From BPJU01 sp964425225 (GTDB lineage Bacteria; Planctomycetota; Planctomycetia; Pirellulales; Pirellulaceae), in the NCBI GenBank assembly GCA_964425225.1, contig CAYRMD010000010.1, positions 17,575-81,574 of the forward strand: 64,000 nt of DNA, written 5' to 3'. Shown here one piece after another: positions 53,392 through 61,750 of the stretch. The notes under the pieces were generated by a model. That model saw nothing but the letters and a program-made list of their open reading frames with translations, was not told where the DNA came from and searched no databases. Positions within the stretch are counted from its first letter, which is position 1; every line of letters begins with the position of its first letter. The position numbers and the translations under genes were made by a program.

Positions 53392-54027
53392 ATGATTCCC
53401 CGGTTTTTGGAACGCTATCAAAAACAGGTGCTGCCAGCATTGGCCGAGCGACTCGGGAGACAAAACCCGCTGTCGCTTCCTCGATTGGAAAAAATCGTGG
53501 TCAATATGGGTGTCGGTAGCGCTATTCAGGATAAGAAAGATTTGGAGTTAGCGATGGATGCCTTAGCGCAGATCACAGGCCAGAAGCCGGTGATCACGAA
53601 GGCACGAAAATCGATCTCCAGTTTTCGTTTGCGCAAGGGCATGCCAATCGGCTGTAAGGTTACCTTGCGCGGGCGCAGGATGTATGAGTTTTTGGAACGA
53701 TTGATTGTCTTAGCGCTGCCACGAGTGCGTGATTTTCGTGGCTTGAGCGATCAGGCCTTTGATGGTCACGGGAATTATAGCCTTGGGCTGAGTGAGCAAC
53801 TGGTCTTTCCGGAACTGAATCCGGACAAGTACCCGAAGGTCCAAGGGATGAACATTACCATCGTAACAACCACCGACAGTGACGATGAGGCGCGCGAGCT
53901 ATTGCGCTTAATGGGCATGCCGTTCCGCCGGCAGTCGGGCTCAGCCGATGCGGCGCAGCCAGCGGCACAATCAGGGGTTCTTGCACAAGTGAGGAGCAAG
54001 CGTGGCCAGCAAATCCAAAATCGCTAA
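53392..54027 (+). CDS. rplE: 50S ribosomal protein L5
   Basis: A 211-residue L5 (uL5) binding 5S rRNA. IPRFLERYQKQVLPALAERLGRQNPLSLPRLEKIVVNMGVG, TGQKPVITKARKSISSFRLRKGMPIGCKVTLRGRRMYEFLERL, ALPRVRDFRGLSDQAFDGHGNYSLGLSEQLVFPEL. A 30-residue tail rich in A, Q and S follows the core; the last 26 bases overlap the rpsN start. ATG 53359 is an in-frame alternative but lacks a Shine-Dalgarno. Confidence 0.97.
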   Translation: MIPRFLERYQKQVLPALAERLGRQNPLSLPRLEKIVVNMGVGSAIQDKKDLELAMDALAQITGQKPVITKARKSISSFRLRKGMPIGCKVTLRGRRMYEFLERLIVLALPRVRDFRGLSDQAFDGHGNYSLGLSEQLVFPELNPDKYPKVQGMNITIVTTTDSDDEARELLRLMGMPFRRQSGSADAAQPAAQSGVLAQVRSKRGQQIQNR

Positions 54028-54187
54028 GTCTCGACGCCCACCGAAGTTTTCCACTCGGTTTCGCCGACGCTGCAATATCTGTGGTCGTCCGCGAGCCGTT
54101 TATCGAAAGTTTGGCATCTGTAGGATCTGTTTCCGAAAATTGGCTGACCAAGGGTTAATTCCGGGTGTTCGCAAGGCGAGTTGGTAA
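54002..54187 (+). CDS. rpsN: 30S ribosomal protein S14 type Z
   Basis: A 61-residue zinc-binding S14 (uS14): C24, C27, C40 and C43 in RCNICGRPRAVYRKFGICRICFRKLA are intact. It starts with GTG at 54002, preceded by GAGGAG, and overlaps rplE by 26 bases, which suggests coupled translation. Confidence 0.96.
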   Translation: MASKSKIAKSRRPPKFSTRFRRRCNICGRPRAVYRKFGICRICFRKLADQGLIPGVRKASW

Positions 54188-54205
54188 GAGGGGACCGGTG
54201 CACGT

Positions 54206-54604
54206 ATGTTGTCTGACCCGATCGCCGATATGTTGACCCGTATTCGCAATGCCGTGCGTGTCGACTTGCCTCATGTCGATATGCCGACCTCGAAAATCAA
54301 ACGAGGTGTAGCCGACGTGCTCAAGCGCGAAGGATTCATTTGGGACTGGCAGGAAGTCCAAGACGAATCGTCCCCGGTACCGCAACTGCGCATTGTGTTG
54401 AAGTACGTCAACGGTCAAGGCTTGATCCAGTCGATCCGGCGCATCAGCAAGCCCGGAAGGCGCGTCTATATGAAGGCGTCCGAACTGCGACCAATCCTCA
54501 ACGGCTTAGGGATTCGTATTCTCAGCACCAGTCGTGGAATTATGTCGGATCGCGAGGCACGGCGGCGCAAGATCGGTGGCGAGGTGCTAGCGGAAGTCTA
54601 TTGA
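54206..54604 (+). CDS. rpsH: 30S ribosomal protein S8
   Basis: A 132-residue S8 (uS8), a central-domain organiser and the spc-operon repressor in E. coli. DPIADMLTRIRNAVRVDLPHVDMPTSKIKRGVADVLKREGFI and the C-terminal GIRILSTSRGIMSDREARRRKIGGEVLAEVY are canonical. Starts 18 bases after rpsN. Confidence 0.97.
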   Translation: MLSDPIADMLTRIRNAVRVDLPHVDMPTSKIKRGVADVLKREGFIWDWQEVQDESSPVPQLRIVLKYVNGQGLIQSIRRISKPGRRVYMKASELRPILNGLGIRILSTSRGIMSDREARRRKIGGEVLAEVY

Positions 54605-54653
54605 GTGCAGTCGGACTGCACACAATCCGAAAAGCGAAGGAGTACTGGCTGTC

Positions 54654-55202
54654 ATGTCACGTATTGGTAAAAAACCGGTGCTCATTCCCGACGGAGTTCA
54701 AGTTACCCTGGAAAATCATACGGTCACGGTTCAAGGCCCCAAGGGCAGCTTGAGCTTGAAGTATCGGCCCGAAGTCACCGTCGAATTAGTCACAGGCGAT
54801 CGGGGCAAGCAGCTAGTCGTGTCGCGTACCATCGAATCTCGCTTGGCACGCGCCGTGCATGGCCTGACGCGGGCTTTGATCCAAAATATGGTCACCGGTG
54901 TTGTCCAAGGCTATGAAAAGCGATTGGAAATTGTCGGGGTCGGTTATTTGGCAGCCGTCCAGGGGCGAACGCTCGAATTGCGCGTCGGTTTTGCTAACGA
55001 AGTACGAGTTGCAATCCCCGAGGGTCTGCAAGTTCAATGTCCGGATCAGACGCATATCGTGATTCGCGGATGTGATAAGCAGTTGGTCGGACAGTTTGCG
55101 GCAGCCGTACGCGCCATCCGCAAACCCGAGCCGTATAAGGGTAAAGGCATTCGATACGAAGGCGAGCACATTAAGCTCAAACCGGGTAAGACCACAACGT
55201 AG
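54654..55202 (+). CDS. rplF: 50S ribosomal protein L6
   Basis: A 182-residue L6 (uL6) close to the sarcin-ricin loop. SRIGKKPVLIPDGVQVTLENHTVTVQGPKGSLSL, GVVQGYEKRLEIVGVGYLAAVQGRTLELRVGF and IRKPEPYKGKGIRYEGEHIKLKPGKT are diagnostic. GAAGGAG lies upstream of the ATG. Confidence 0.98.
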   Translation: MSRIGKKPVLIPDGVQVTLENHTVTVQGPKGSLSLKYRPEVTVELVTGDRGKQLVVSRTIESRLARAVHGLTRALIQNMVTGVVQGYEKRLEIVGVGYLAAVQGRTLELRVGFANEVRVAIPEGLQVQCPDQTHIVIRGCDKQLVGQFAAAVRAIRKPEPYKGKGIRYEGEHIKLKPGKTTT

Positions 55203-55239
55203 CGGGCTTGGCTAGCGCGACGATCGGAGGGATCAACAG

Positions 55240-55620
55240 GTGACGTATATCAAATCGGAGTTGAAGAAAATCGATGCACGCCGGCGCCGCCGGCGTCTGT
55301 CGGTGCGCAATCGACTGCGCCGGAATTTATCACGGCCGCGTTTGTCGGTCTTTCGCAGCAATCGGCATATCCGTGCGCAGATCATCGATGACCAAGTTGG
55401 CCGAACGCTGGTTTCGGCTAGCACGTTGGACCGGACCATCCGCGGCCAAATTGCCAAACCTTACAATAAAGAAGCTGCAGTGGTTGTTGGTCGGTTGATC
55501 GCCGAGCGAGCCTTGGCTGCCGGAATACGCCAAGTGCGCTTTGACCGCGGTCATTATAAGTACCACGGCCGCGTGGCTGCTCTGGCCGAGGCAGCTCGAC
55601 AAGCCGGGCTTGAATTTTAG
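55240..55620 (+). CDS. rplR: 50S ribosomal protein L18
   Basis: A 126-residue L18 (uL18) that binds 5S rRNA. RRRRRLSVRNRLRRNLSRPRLSVFRSNRHIRAQIIDDQVGRTLVSASTLD and FDRGHYKYHGRVAALAEAARQAGLEF are typical. GTG start at 55240 with CGGAGG upstream. Confidence 0.97.
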   Translation: MTYIKSELKKIDARRRRRRLSVRNRLRRNLSRPRLSVFRSNRHIRAQIIDDQVGRTLVSASTLDRTIRGQIAKPYNKEAAVVVGRLIAERALAAGIRQVRFDRGHYKYHGRVAALAEAARQAGLEF

Positions 55621-55631
55621 GAGATCTCCAC

Positions 55632-56117
55632 GTGGCATCCGATGCGCCCAGTGACAAAATGATCGAACATACCGTGGCGGTCAAACGCTGTGCCGCAGTT
55701 GTCAAAGGCGGACGCCGCTTTAGCTTCGCCGCGATGGTGGTAGTAGGTGATGGAAAAGGCCGCGTGGGAATCGGCTACGGCAAGGCCAACGAAGTCCCCC
55801 CCGCGGTCGAAAAAGCCAAGAACCAAGCAGCACGTTCCATGGTCTCGATCCCCCTGGTTAACGGTACGATTCCTCACGAGGTGACCGGCCGATATGGTGC
55901 GGCCCATGTCGTACTTCTGCCGGCCGGACCCGGAACCGGGATTAAGGCAGGGGCGGCTGTTCGTGCCGTGTGTGACGCCGCCGGAGTTCGGAATGTTTTG
56001 ACGAAGAGTTTCCGTAGCAATAACGGCGTATTATTGGTCAAAGCCACGTTGCGGGCTCTGCAACAACTGCGAAGCCGTGAACAGGTCGAACAAATGCGAG
56101 GAGTAACCTTGTCATGA
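55632..56117 (+). CDS. rpsE: 30S ribosomal protein S5
   Basis: A 161-residue S5 (uS5) of the decoding-fidelity region. IEHTVAVKRCAAVVKGGRRFSFAAMVVVGDGKGRVGIGYGKANEVPPAVEKAKNQA, HEVTGRYGAAHVVLLPAGPGTGIKAGAAVRAVCDAAGVRNVLTKSFRSNN. GTG start at 55632; its Shine-Dalgarno AGGAG overlaps the rplR stop. It overlaps rplO by 4 bases (ATGA), so no rpmD lies between. Confidence 0.97.
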   Translation: MASDAPSDKMIEHTVAVKRCAAVVKGGRRFSFAAMVVVGDGKGRVGIGYGKANEVPPAVEKAKNQAARSMVSIPLVNGTIPHEVTGRYGAAHVVLLPAGPGTGIKAGAAVRAVCDAAGVRNVLTKSFRSNNGVLLVKATLRALQQLRSREQVEQMRGVTLS

Positions 56118-56602
56118 ACGTCCATGACGTCCATCGGGGTATCCACCCGCACCGGCAACGAAAGCGCGTCGGACGCGGTCCCGGTTCGGGCCATGGTAAG
56201 ACATCGGGCCGTGGTCATAAAGGACAAAAGTCCCATAATGGCTGGCGGATGCCCCCGACGTTTCAAGGCGGCGCAATGCCCTTGGTGCGGCGGGTTCCCA
56301 AGCGTGGTTTCCACAACCGCTTTGCACCGATTGTGGCCGAAGTCAATGTGGGCCAACTTGAAAAGTACTTCCAGGATGGTGATCTGGTGACGGCCGATCA
56401 CTTGGTAGAAGTAGGTTTAATCGGCGGTGCGTTCGATCAAGTGAAAATCCTGGGAGATGGCAATTTGGCGAAAAAGCTCACGGTAATCGCCCACCGCTTT
56501 AGCGCTTCAGCCGAACAAAAGATCGTACAGGCTGGCGGCCAAATCCAACGGCTGCCCGGGCCGAAACCACCGCAAAGAAAAACAGAGGTGACCGCTTCCT
56601 AG
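56114..56602 (+). CDS. rplO: 50S ribosomal protein L15
   Basis: A 162-residue L15 (uL15). VHRGIHPHRQRKRVGRGPGSGHGKTSGRGHKGQKSHNG, FQGGAMPLVRRVPKRGFHN and the C-terminal LTVIAHRFSASAEQKIVQAGGQIQRL identify it. Coupled to rpsE through ATGA, with GAGGAG upstream. Confidence 0.97.
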   Translation: MNVHDVHRGIHPHRQRKRVGRGPGSGHGKTSGRGHKGQKSHNGWRMPPTFQGGAMPLVRRVPKRGFHNRFAPIVAEVNVGQLEKYFQDGDLVTADHLVEVGLIGGAFDQVKILGDGNLAKKLTVIAHRFSASAEQKIVQAGGQIQRLPGPKPPQRKTEVTAS

Positions 56603-56770
56603 CACATTTGCCCATTGCTGCACGCACCCTGCCCTTGCATCCTTGCGGAGGATTTCGAGGACCGCTTGGAAACAAGCAATTGCTGTTGGCGTCGTACCCT
56701 ATAACAGCCATAATGAACACGCAGTGAATAGCTCAATGAGTACACACGGGTCGTTCACAGGACTAGGTTC

Positions 56771-58126
56771 ATGTGGGAAAAAATTCGTGTTGTTTTCACG
56801 ATTCCCGAGTTGCGGACAAAGATCCTGCTGACATTAGGTCTTCTGGCTGTCTACCGTATTGGTTATTGGGTTCCGCTACCGGTTGTCGATCAAGAAGCGC
56901 TCAGCGTGCAAACCGGCGGAGGTGGGTTCGGTGATCTGATTGCTAAAGTCTCGATTTTCAGTGCCAGCGATTTGAGCCAGGCGACCGTCTTTGGTCTCGG
57001 CATCATGCCCTATATTTCGGCCTCTATTATCTTCCAGTTATTGGGTACGGCGTGGAAACCCATCGAGGAGCTGCGTAAGGAAGGGGAAGCTGGGAGAAAA
57101 AAGATCAACGAGTACACTCGGTATCTAACTGTCGGGCTGTGCTTGATCCAAAGCTATTTTTACGTCCGGTGGTGGCTCATGGGGGCTAGCTCCGTCATTG
57201 ATCCTGCCTACATCAGTACCCGCACAGGAACCCTTCACTTTGGCTGGCAAATTACCACCGTCTTGATTATGACTTGTGGCACCATGTTCCTGATGTGGCT
57301 GGGTGAGCAAATCGATGAGTTCGGAATTGGGAATGGAATCAGTCTTTTGATTATGGCGGGTATTTTGGCTAGGATGCCGGGCGCAGTTTGGAAGCAATTG
57401 ACCAACATTGAATATCGGTTGGTAGGAATTGGTCAGGGCGAGATGGGTATTGAGACCTTAATTTTGCTGGTGGTACTTTTTGTTGGTGTTGTTCTGGGGG
57501 TGGTGTTTATTACCTTGGCCCAGCGTCGTATCCCCACTCAAAGCGCCAAGCATGTGCGCGGTCGGCGAGTGTACGGAGGGACGCGACAATTCCTACCGTT
57601 GCGTATTAATCAGGCAGGGGTCATGCCCATCATCTTCGCTAGCAGCTTGCTCATGATCCCACACATGATTTTTAACGGTCTGGCGAATTTGCCCGGCCGG
57701 TGGGGAGGCTTTTTTGCTAACGTCTCGGCGATGTTTAACGGCGTGTCGTTTGCTTACAACGTAATGTATATCGCGTTGATTTATTTCTTCTGTTACTTTT
57801 GGACTGCGATTACGTTCAATCCCAAGGAAATCTCGGACAATTTAAAAGACCTGGGAACGTTCATTCCTGGTTACCGTCCTGGCAAGGCGACGGCCGATTA
57901 TCTTGAAAAAGTAATGGTCCGCATCACGTATGTTGGCGCTGGTTTTCTTGCCGTGGTAGCCATTGTCCCGACCATCGTATCGCACTTTCTTGGCGTAGAT
58001 ATGGCGATCGCTAGTTTCTACGGAGGAACAGGGTTGTTGATTGCCGTGAGTGTGGCGTTTGACCTCGTGCAGAAGATCGATAGTCATCTGGTAATGAGAA
58101 ATTACCGCGGGTTGCTGGAAGCTTAG
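56771..58126 (+). CDS. secY: Preprotein translocase subunit SecY
   Basis: A 451-residue, ten-helix translocon channel. Signatures: KILLTLGLLAVYRIGYWVPLP, FGLGIMPYISASIIFQLL, GIGNGISLLIMAGILARMP, RRVYGGTRQFLPLRINQAGVMPIIFASSLLMIP and GKATADYLEKVMVRITYVGAGFLAVVAIVPTI. Located 168 bases after rplO, a longer gap than elsewhere in the cluster. Confidence 0.98.
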   Translation: MWEKIRVVFTIPELRTKILLTLGLLAVYRIGYWVPLPVVDQEALSVQTGGGGFGDLIAKVSIFSASDLSQATVFGLGIMPYISASIIFQLLGTAWKPIEELRKEGEAGRKKINEYTRYLTVGLCLIQSYFYVRWWLMGASSVIDPAYISTRTGTLHFGWQITTVLIMTCGTMFLMWLGEQIDEFGIGNGISLLIMAGILARMPGAVWKQLTNIEYRLVGIGQGEMGIETLILLVVLFVGVVLGVVFITLAQRRIPTQSAKHVRGRRVYGGTRQFLPLRINQAGVMPIIFASSLLMIPHMIFNGLANLPGRWGGFFANVSAMFNGVSFAYNVMYIALIYFFCYFWTAITFNPKEISDNLKDLGTFIPGYRPGKATADYLEKVMVRITYVGAGFLAVVAIVPTIVSHFLGVDMAIASFYGGTGLLIAVSVAFDLVQKIDSHLVMRNYRGLLEA

Positions 58127-58180
58127 CTTTCCGCACGTTGATAGTAAATTGGGGAGGGCAACAAGAGGAGGACGTAGCCA

Positions 58181-58786
58181 ATGATGATCGTCTTCCTGGG
58201 ACCTCCCGGCGTCGGCAAGGGTACCCAATGCCGCCGTTTGGCTGCTCGGTTGCAGATCCCGCACGTTTCCACCGGTGATTTGTTTCGCAAAGCGGTTCAG
58301 GACAGATCAACCCTAGGCCAGCAGGTAGCCCAGCGCTTGGCTGCCGGTCAGTTGATCGAGGACCCCTTGGTGTTCTCCTTAGTAGAAACACGCCTCTCGC
58401 AGTCCGACTGTCGTGCCGGTTGTATCTTAGATGGTTTTCCCCGCACTTTGCCCCAAGCTGCTTGGCTCGACACCTGGCTCGCTCAGCACGGTCGCAGGCT
58501 AGACCTCGTGGTCGCCCTGGATGCCCACGAATCGGAGCTCATTGAACGCTTGTTGCGTCGTGCCCACGAGGAGCGCCGCGCCGACGACACGCTACAGACC
58601 GTACGGAAGCGTCTAGAATTATATCGTTTGCAGACGCAACCTCTGATCGACCTATACGGACGGCGCGGTGTATTGGCTCAGGTGGATGGCGTCGGAAGCC
58701 CTGACCAAGTGGCAGAACGCATTTTAAACGCGATCGCTCAGCAAACGGCAATCACGCCCGAAGCTGGCATTGGCCAGAAGGATTGA
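58181..58786 (+). CDS. adk: Adenylate kinase, short-LID form
   Basis: A 201-residue NMP kinase interconverting AMP plus ATP and two ADP. P-loop GPPGVGKGTQ, STGDLFRKAV, LDGFPRTLPQA, and RRAHEERRADDT at the LID. The LID is the short form without zinc cysteines. GAGGAGG lies upstream; two ATGs (58181, 58184) are adjacent. Three bases before map. Confidence 0.96.
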   Translation: MMIVFLGPPGVGKGTQCRRLAARLQIPHVSTGDLFRKAVQDRSTLGQQVAQRLAAGQLIEDPLVFSLVETRLSQSDCRAGCILDGFPRTLPQAAWLDTWLAQHGRRLDLVVALDAHESELIERLLRRAHEERRADDTLQTVRKRLELYRLQTQPLIDLYGRRGVLAQVDGVGSPDQVAERILNAIAQQTAITPEAGIGQKD

Positions 58787-58789
58787 TCC

Positions 58790-59620
58790 GTGCGAGGCGT
58801 GGAGTTGAAATCTGCCAGGGAACTGAAACGCATGCGTCGCGCGGGACTCGTGGTGTGGACTGCCCACCAAGTAGTTTCGCGTCAGGTAGAACCCGGTAAG
58901 ACGACGGCCGAACTGAATGTCTGGGTCGAGCGCGTGTTGGAATTTTTCCGGGCCGAGCCCCTTTTTTATGGCGTCCCGGGTCCAATACAACCGTTCCCTG
59001 CCGTAAGCTGTATTTCCGTAAACGAAGAACTGGTCCATGGTATTCCGGGACGTCGCGTGTTACACGCAGGTGATATCGTTTCGATTGATATTGGTTGTCG
59101 TTTCGAGGGCTGGTGCGGCGATTCGGCTTGGACATATCCGGTTGGGCAGATCGACGACCGCTCCCAAAAACTTCTGGAAGTAACCGAGCAAACGCTCAAG
59201 TTAGCTATCGAGCAGTTTTGCCGCCAGGAGCGCTGGAGCCAGGTGGCCCGGAAAATGGCAGATTTCGTGCATGCGGCCGGTTTCTCCGTGGTTCGCGAAT
59301 TCTCGGGACACGGCATAGGACGCCAGATGCACGAACCGCCCCAAGTGCCCAACTACGTGGATCGCTCCCTGGCAGAATGTGACATTCGCATCGTTCCGGG
59401 ATTGGTGCTGGCTATCGAACCGATGGTAAATGCCGGCTCGCGCAGCGTGCGGCTTCTTCCTGACGGATGGACTATTATCACGTCCGACCGACAACCCTCA
59501 GCTCATTTCGAACATACCGTCGCCCGCACAGAAAGTGGTGTTTGGGTATTGACCGGCGCACCGGAAACCCCGGACGAAGAGGCATTTGTTCGCCCTGCGT
59601 TAGAAAAGTTCCTTGGTTAA
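58790..59620 (+). CDS. map: Methionine aminopeptidase type I
   Basis: A 276-residue pita-bread metalloprotease removing N-terminal methionine. Metal ligands D100, D111, H174, E210 and E241 and the substrate histidine H83 are all present (SIDIGCRFEGWCGDSAW, GHGIGRQMHEPP, AIEPMV, FEHTV). GTG start at 58790. It closes the spc cluster here; infA and rpmJ do not follow, and copy B of the repeat element begins 245 bases later. Confidence 0.97.
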   Translation: MRGVELKSARELKRMRRAGLVVWTAHQVVSRQVEPGKTTAELNVWVERVLEFFRAEPLFYGVPGPIQPFPAVSCISVNEELVHGIPGRRVLHAGDIVSIDIGCRFEGWCGDSAWTYPVGQIDDRSQKLLEVTEQTLKLAIEQFCRQERWSQVARKMADFVHAAGFSVVREFSGHGIGRQMHEPPQVPNYVDRSLAECDIRIVPGLVLAIEPMVNAGSRSVRLLPDGWTIITSDRQPSAHFEHTVARTESGVWVLTGAPETPDEEAFVRPALEKFLG

Positions 59621-59864
59621 AACGTGCGCGTGCTAACCGAACCGACGGAGGGCGAGCGCAGTTTGTTGCCGGAACGCACAAGGCTCTTTTTGGGTTGGCC
59701 ACCGCTCTATCCCGCAAGAGTCTTGATGTTCTTAACGGCTCACTGCCAATCGGCCTTGGTGTATTTACCCGCTAAATTGTTCACTGCGCCATACTATACA
59801 AGTGGGGAGAGCACGCATCGGGCAACCTACCGGCGACTGGCAGTGACACGCTTTTATCGTTACA

Positions 59865-61329
59865 TGTGTGCGTCTCACTTCTAGGAAGCACGTGGCTGTA
59901 ATTGAGCCGGCTATCACCCGGATTCTCCCTATGGCTTCCGAAGATGCATGGCCTTACACAGCCGTGACTGTTAGGGAGCGGCGGTATGCAAATCGGACAG
60001 GGCTCTTTCGGGTCGGCGTGTGAAGCCGCTCCTACAGGTCGTGCATTCCCGGGGTGGACCAATTGCGCGGCGCTAACGCCATGGGAGGGAGATTTACTGA
60101 TGCCGCAAGCTTTCGCAAGGACGCACGAATTAAGGAACGTGCTGTTCCGATGACGCACGTACTTACAGTCACGACTTCGAACAGCGTCAAAGGCTCGTCA
60201 CGTCGCTGGCCGAATCTTGTGCTAGCAAAACTCCCAAGCGAACGTGTGCCGATCGACAGCCTCGTGCCACCCAACCCCCCTTGTACGGCGACTAAAGCCA
60301 TCTGGGCACCCGATCGCTAACTTATCCGGTCAATGGCGGCTTTCGCCACCTTACTGGGTAAAAGGCCAGTTTTTTCCAATGTTTCTTCTTTAGCTAACGT
60401 AGTCGCGTTTTCTTGTTTCGCCAGTCTTCCCATTTTCATCAAATTTCCAAACCAAAGAGTCACGGTGCCTGTCCTCTTGCCTAAGGTGCCTGTCCCCGAG
60501 CCGACCGAGCCTGTCCCCGGGCCCGGTACCACCCTCTTTGGTATACGACTACGATTATCGACATACTTACGTATGGCCGGGTCACCTGGCACGGTTACGG
60601 TTATTTAGAACACTTTACTCCCTCGGCGTCCACGGTGCCGACATCGCTGGACACGCGCGCTTGGAAACCTCTTTACTCCCGAGATTGCTGAGATGCGGTG
60701 TTGCTTTTCGGCGTAGATAGTCGCTAGCAGCCAAGGCCCAAGAAGACGTTGACAGACGCTCGCTAAAGAAACGCTACCAAATTGCTGCACGGCAGCTTTC
60801 CGAAAGGGAATCGGCGCCGGCGGCTAGTGGGTTAGGGAAAACTGTTGGGCGGCACCGCACGATGGGTGCACTATACCCGTTGCTCCGATACGTTCCTCGC
60901 TGGCCGTCGTTATGCGAAGCCGAGCGTCCATCACCACACCGTCAGTTGCGCGGATTGTCGCACAGACAATTACAAGTAGGCTTCGGACGAATCAAATAGC
61001 GCAAAGACACCGCGGCCCACGCAGACGATCGCAATGTACATGCAGCCTTCCTTGCGCCTTTGCGTTGAATTGAATTGGCCGCTCGCTTACGGTCGCAGCT
61101 CTGTGGAGTCCTTGCTCGACGCAGCGCCTTTGCCAATAAGCACCCGCATCGGTTGACATTGGATTGGGCCGAAAAAAAGCATACCATGCCAGACCGGGCA
61201 AGTGACCGAACCATTTTATCTACCATCAAGACAGATAACTCGTTTCCAATTCTGCCGCGAAAAATAGGCAAATTTCCGCCATGGTCCGCCTTTTAGACCA
61301 GAATCCCATCCACAATCAAGATGCACACA
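59865..61329. mobile_element. Decayed 1.47-kb element with TGTGTGCGTC termini, copy B
   Basis: Inverted partner of copy A (5651-7137). It begins TGTGTGCGTC and ends GATGCACACA. Reverse-complement landmarks in order: AGCCACGT near 59890, GACCTGTAGGAGCGG near 60030, GTACGTGCGTCATCGG near 60150, a GGGACAGGCACC cluster (60464-60518), TCGATAATCGTAGTCGT near 60550, CAGCAATCTCGGGAG near 60675, CCCACTAGCCGCCG near 60815, and an AACGCAAAGGCGCAAGG motif near 61055. No frame is shared with copy A. The stretch 59621-61442 holds no other gene that I can support. Confidence 0.7.
60464..60518 (-). repeat. Three GGGACAGGCACC-type repeats
   Basis: GGTGCCTGTCC at 60464, GGTGCCTGTCCCC at 60485 and GCCTGTCCCC at 60509, i.e. 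the motif of 6459-6513 on the opposite strand inside copy B. Confidence 0.7.
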
Positions 61330-61442
61330 CTACCGTTACCAGTTGGCCTGGACGCCATAGCATTCTCTCGGCAGAATCCAGCCACCCGGATGATTTCTGC
61401 CTGAGCAACTTCGCGGGAACTCCTAACATAGGATCCATTACG

Positions 61443-61694
61443 ATGCTTCTGGCGAATACCCATAGTCAACCGTACATTTTGTTTTTGTTGCTCGCTCTCG
61501 GCACATGGCTCAATGGCTGCGCTGGTCTTGGCCAGACGTTCACCGAAAAAGACACACATTCTGTCCGACGCGGTCACTGGATAGACCAGTTACAAGAAGC
61601 ATTGGTTAGCGAGAAAGCGCGGCAAATCGAACAGCGGCTCAAACGGGATCCGGCTGGCGATTGGGACGCGTTTCACTTGACCGATCAGGAATGA
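61443..61694 (+). CDS. Small putative lipoprotein
   Basis: An 83-residue protein. MLLANTHSQPYILFLLLALGTWLNGC is a lipoprotein signal with lipobox LNGC (lipidated C26), followed by a short charged helix (HWIDQLQEALVSEKARQIEQRLKRD). The frame is open from 61281, but that part is the end of the repeat element, so ATG 61443 with a TAGGA site about 11 bases upstream is preferred. It is convergent with the cytochrome gene. Family not recognised. Confidence 0.6.
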   Translation: MLLANTHSQPYILFLLLALGTWLNGCAGLGQTFTEKDTHSVRRGHWIDQLQEALVSEKARQIEQRLKRDPAGDWDAFHLTDQE

Positions 61695-61750
61695 GACAGA
61701 TTCGCGAGCCCGAGGCGGTTCGCCAATAATGAAACGACGACATTTCCTGC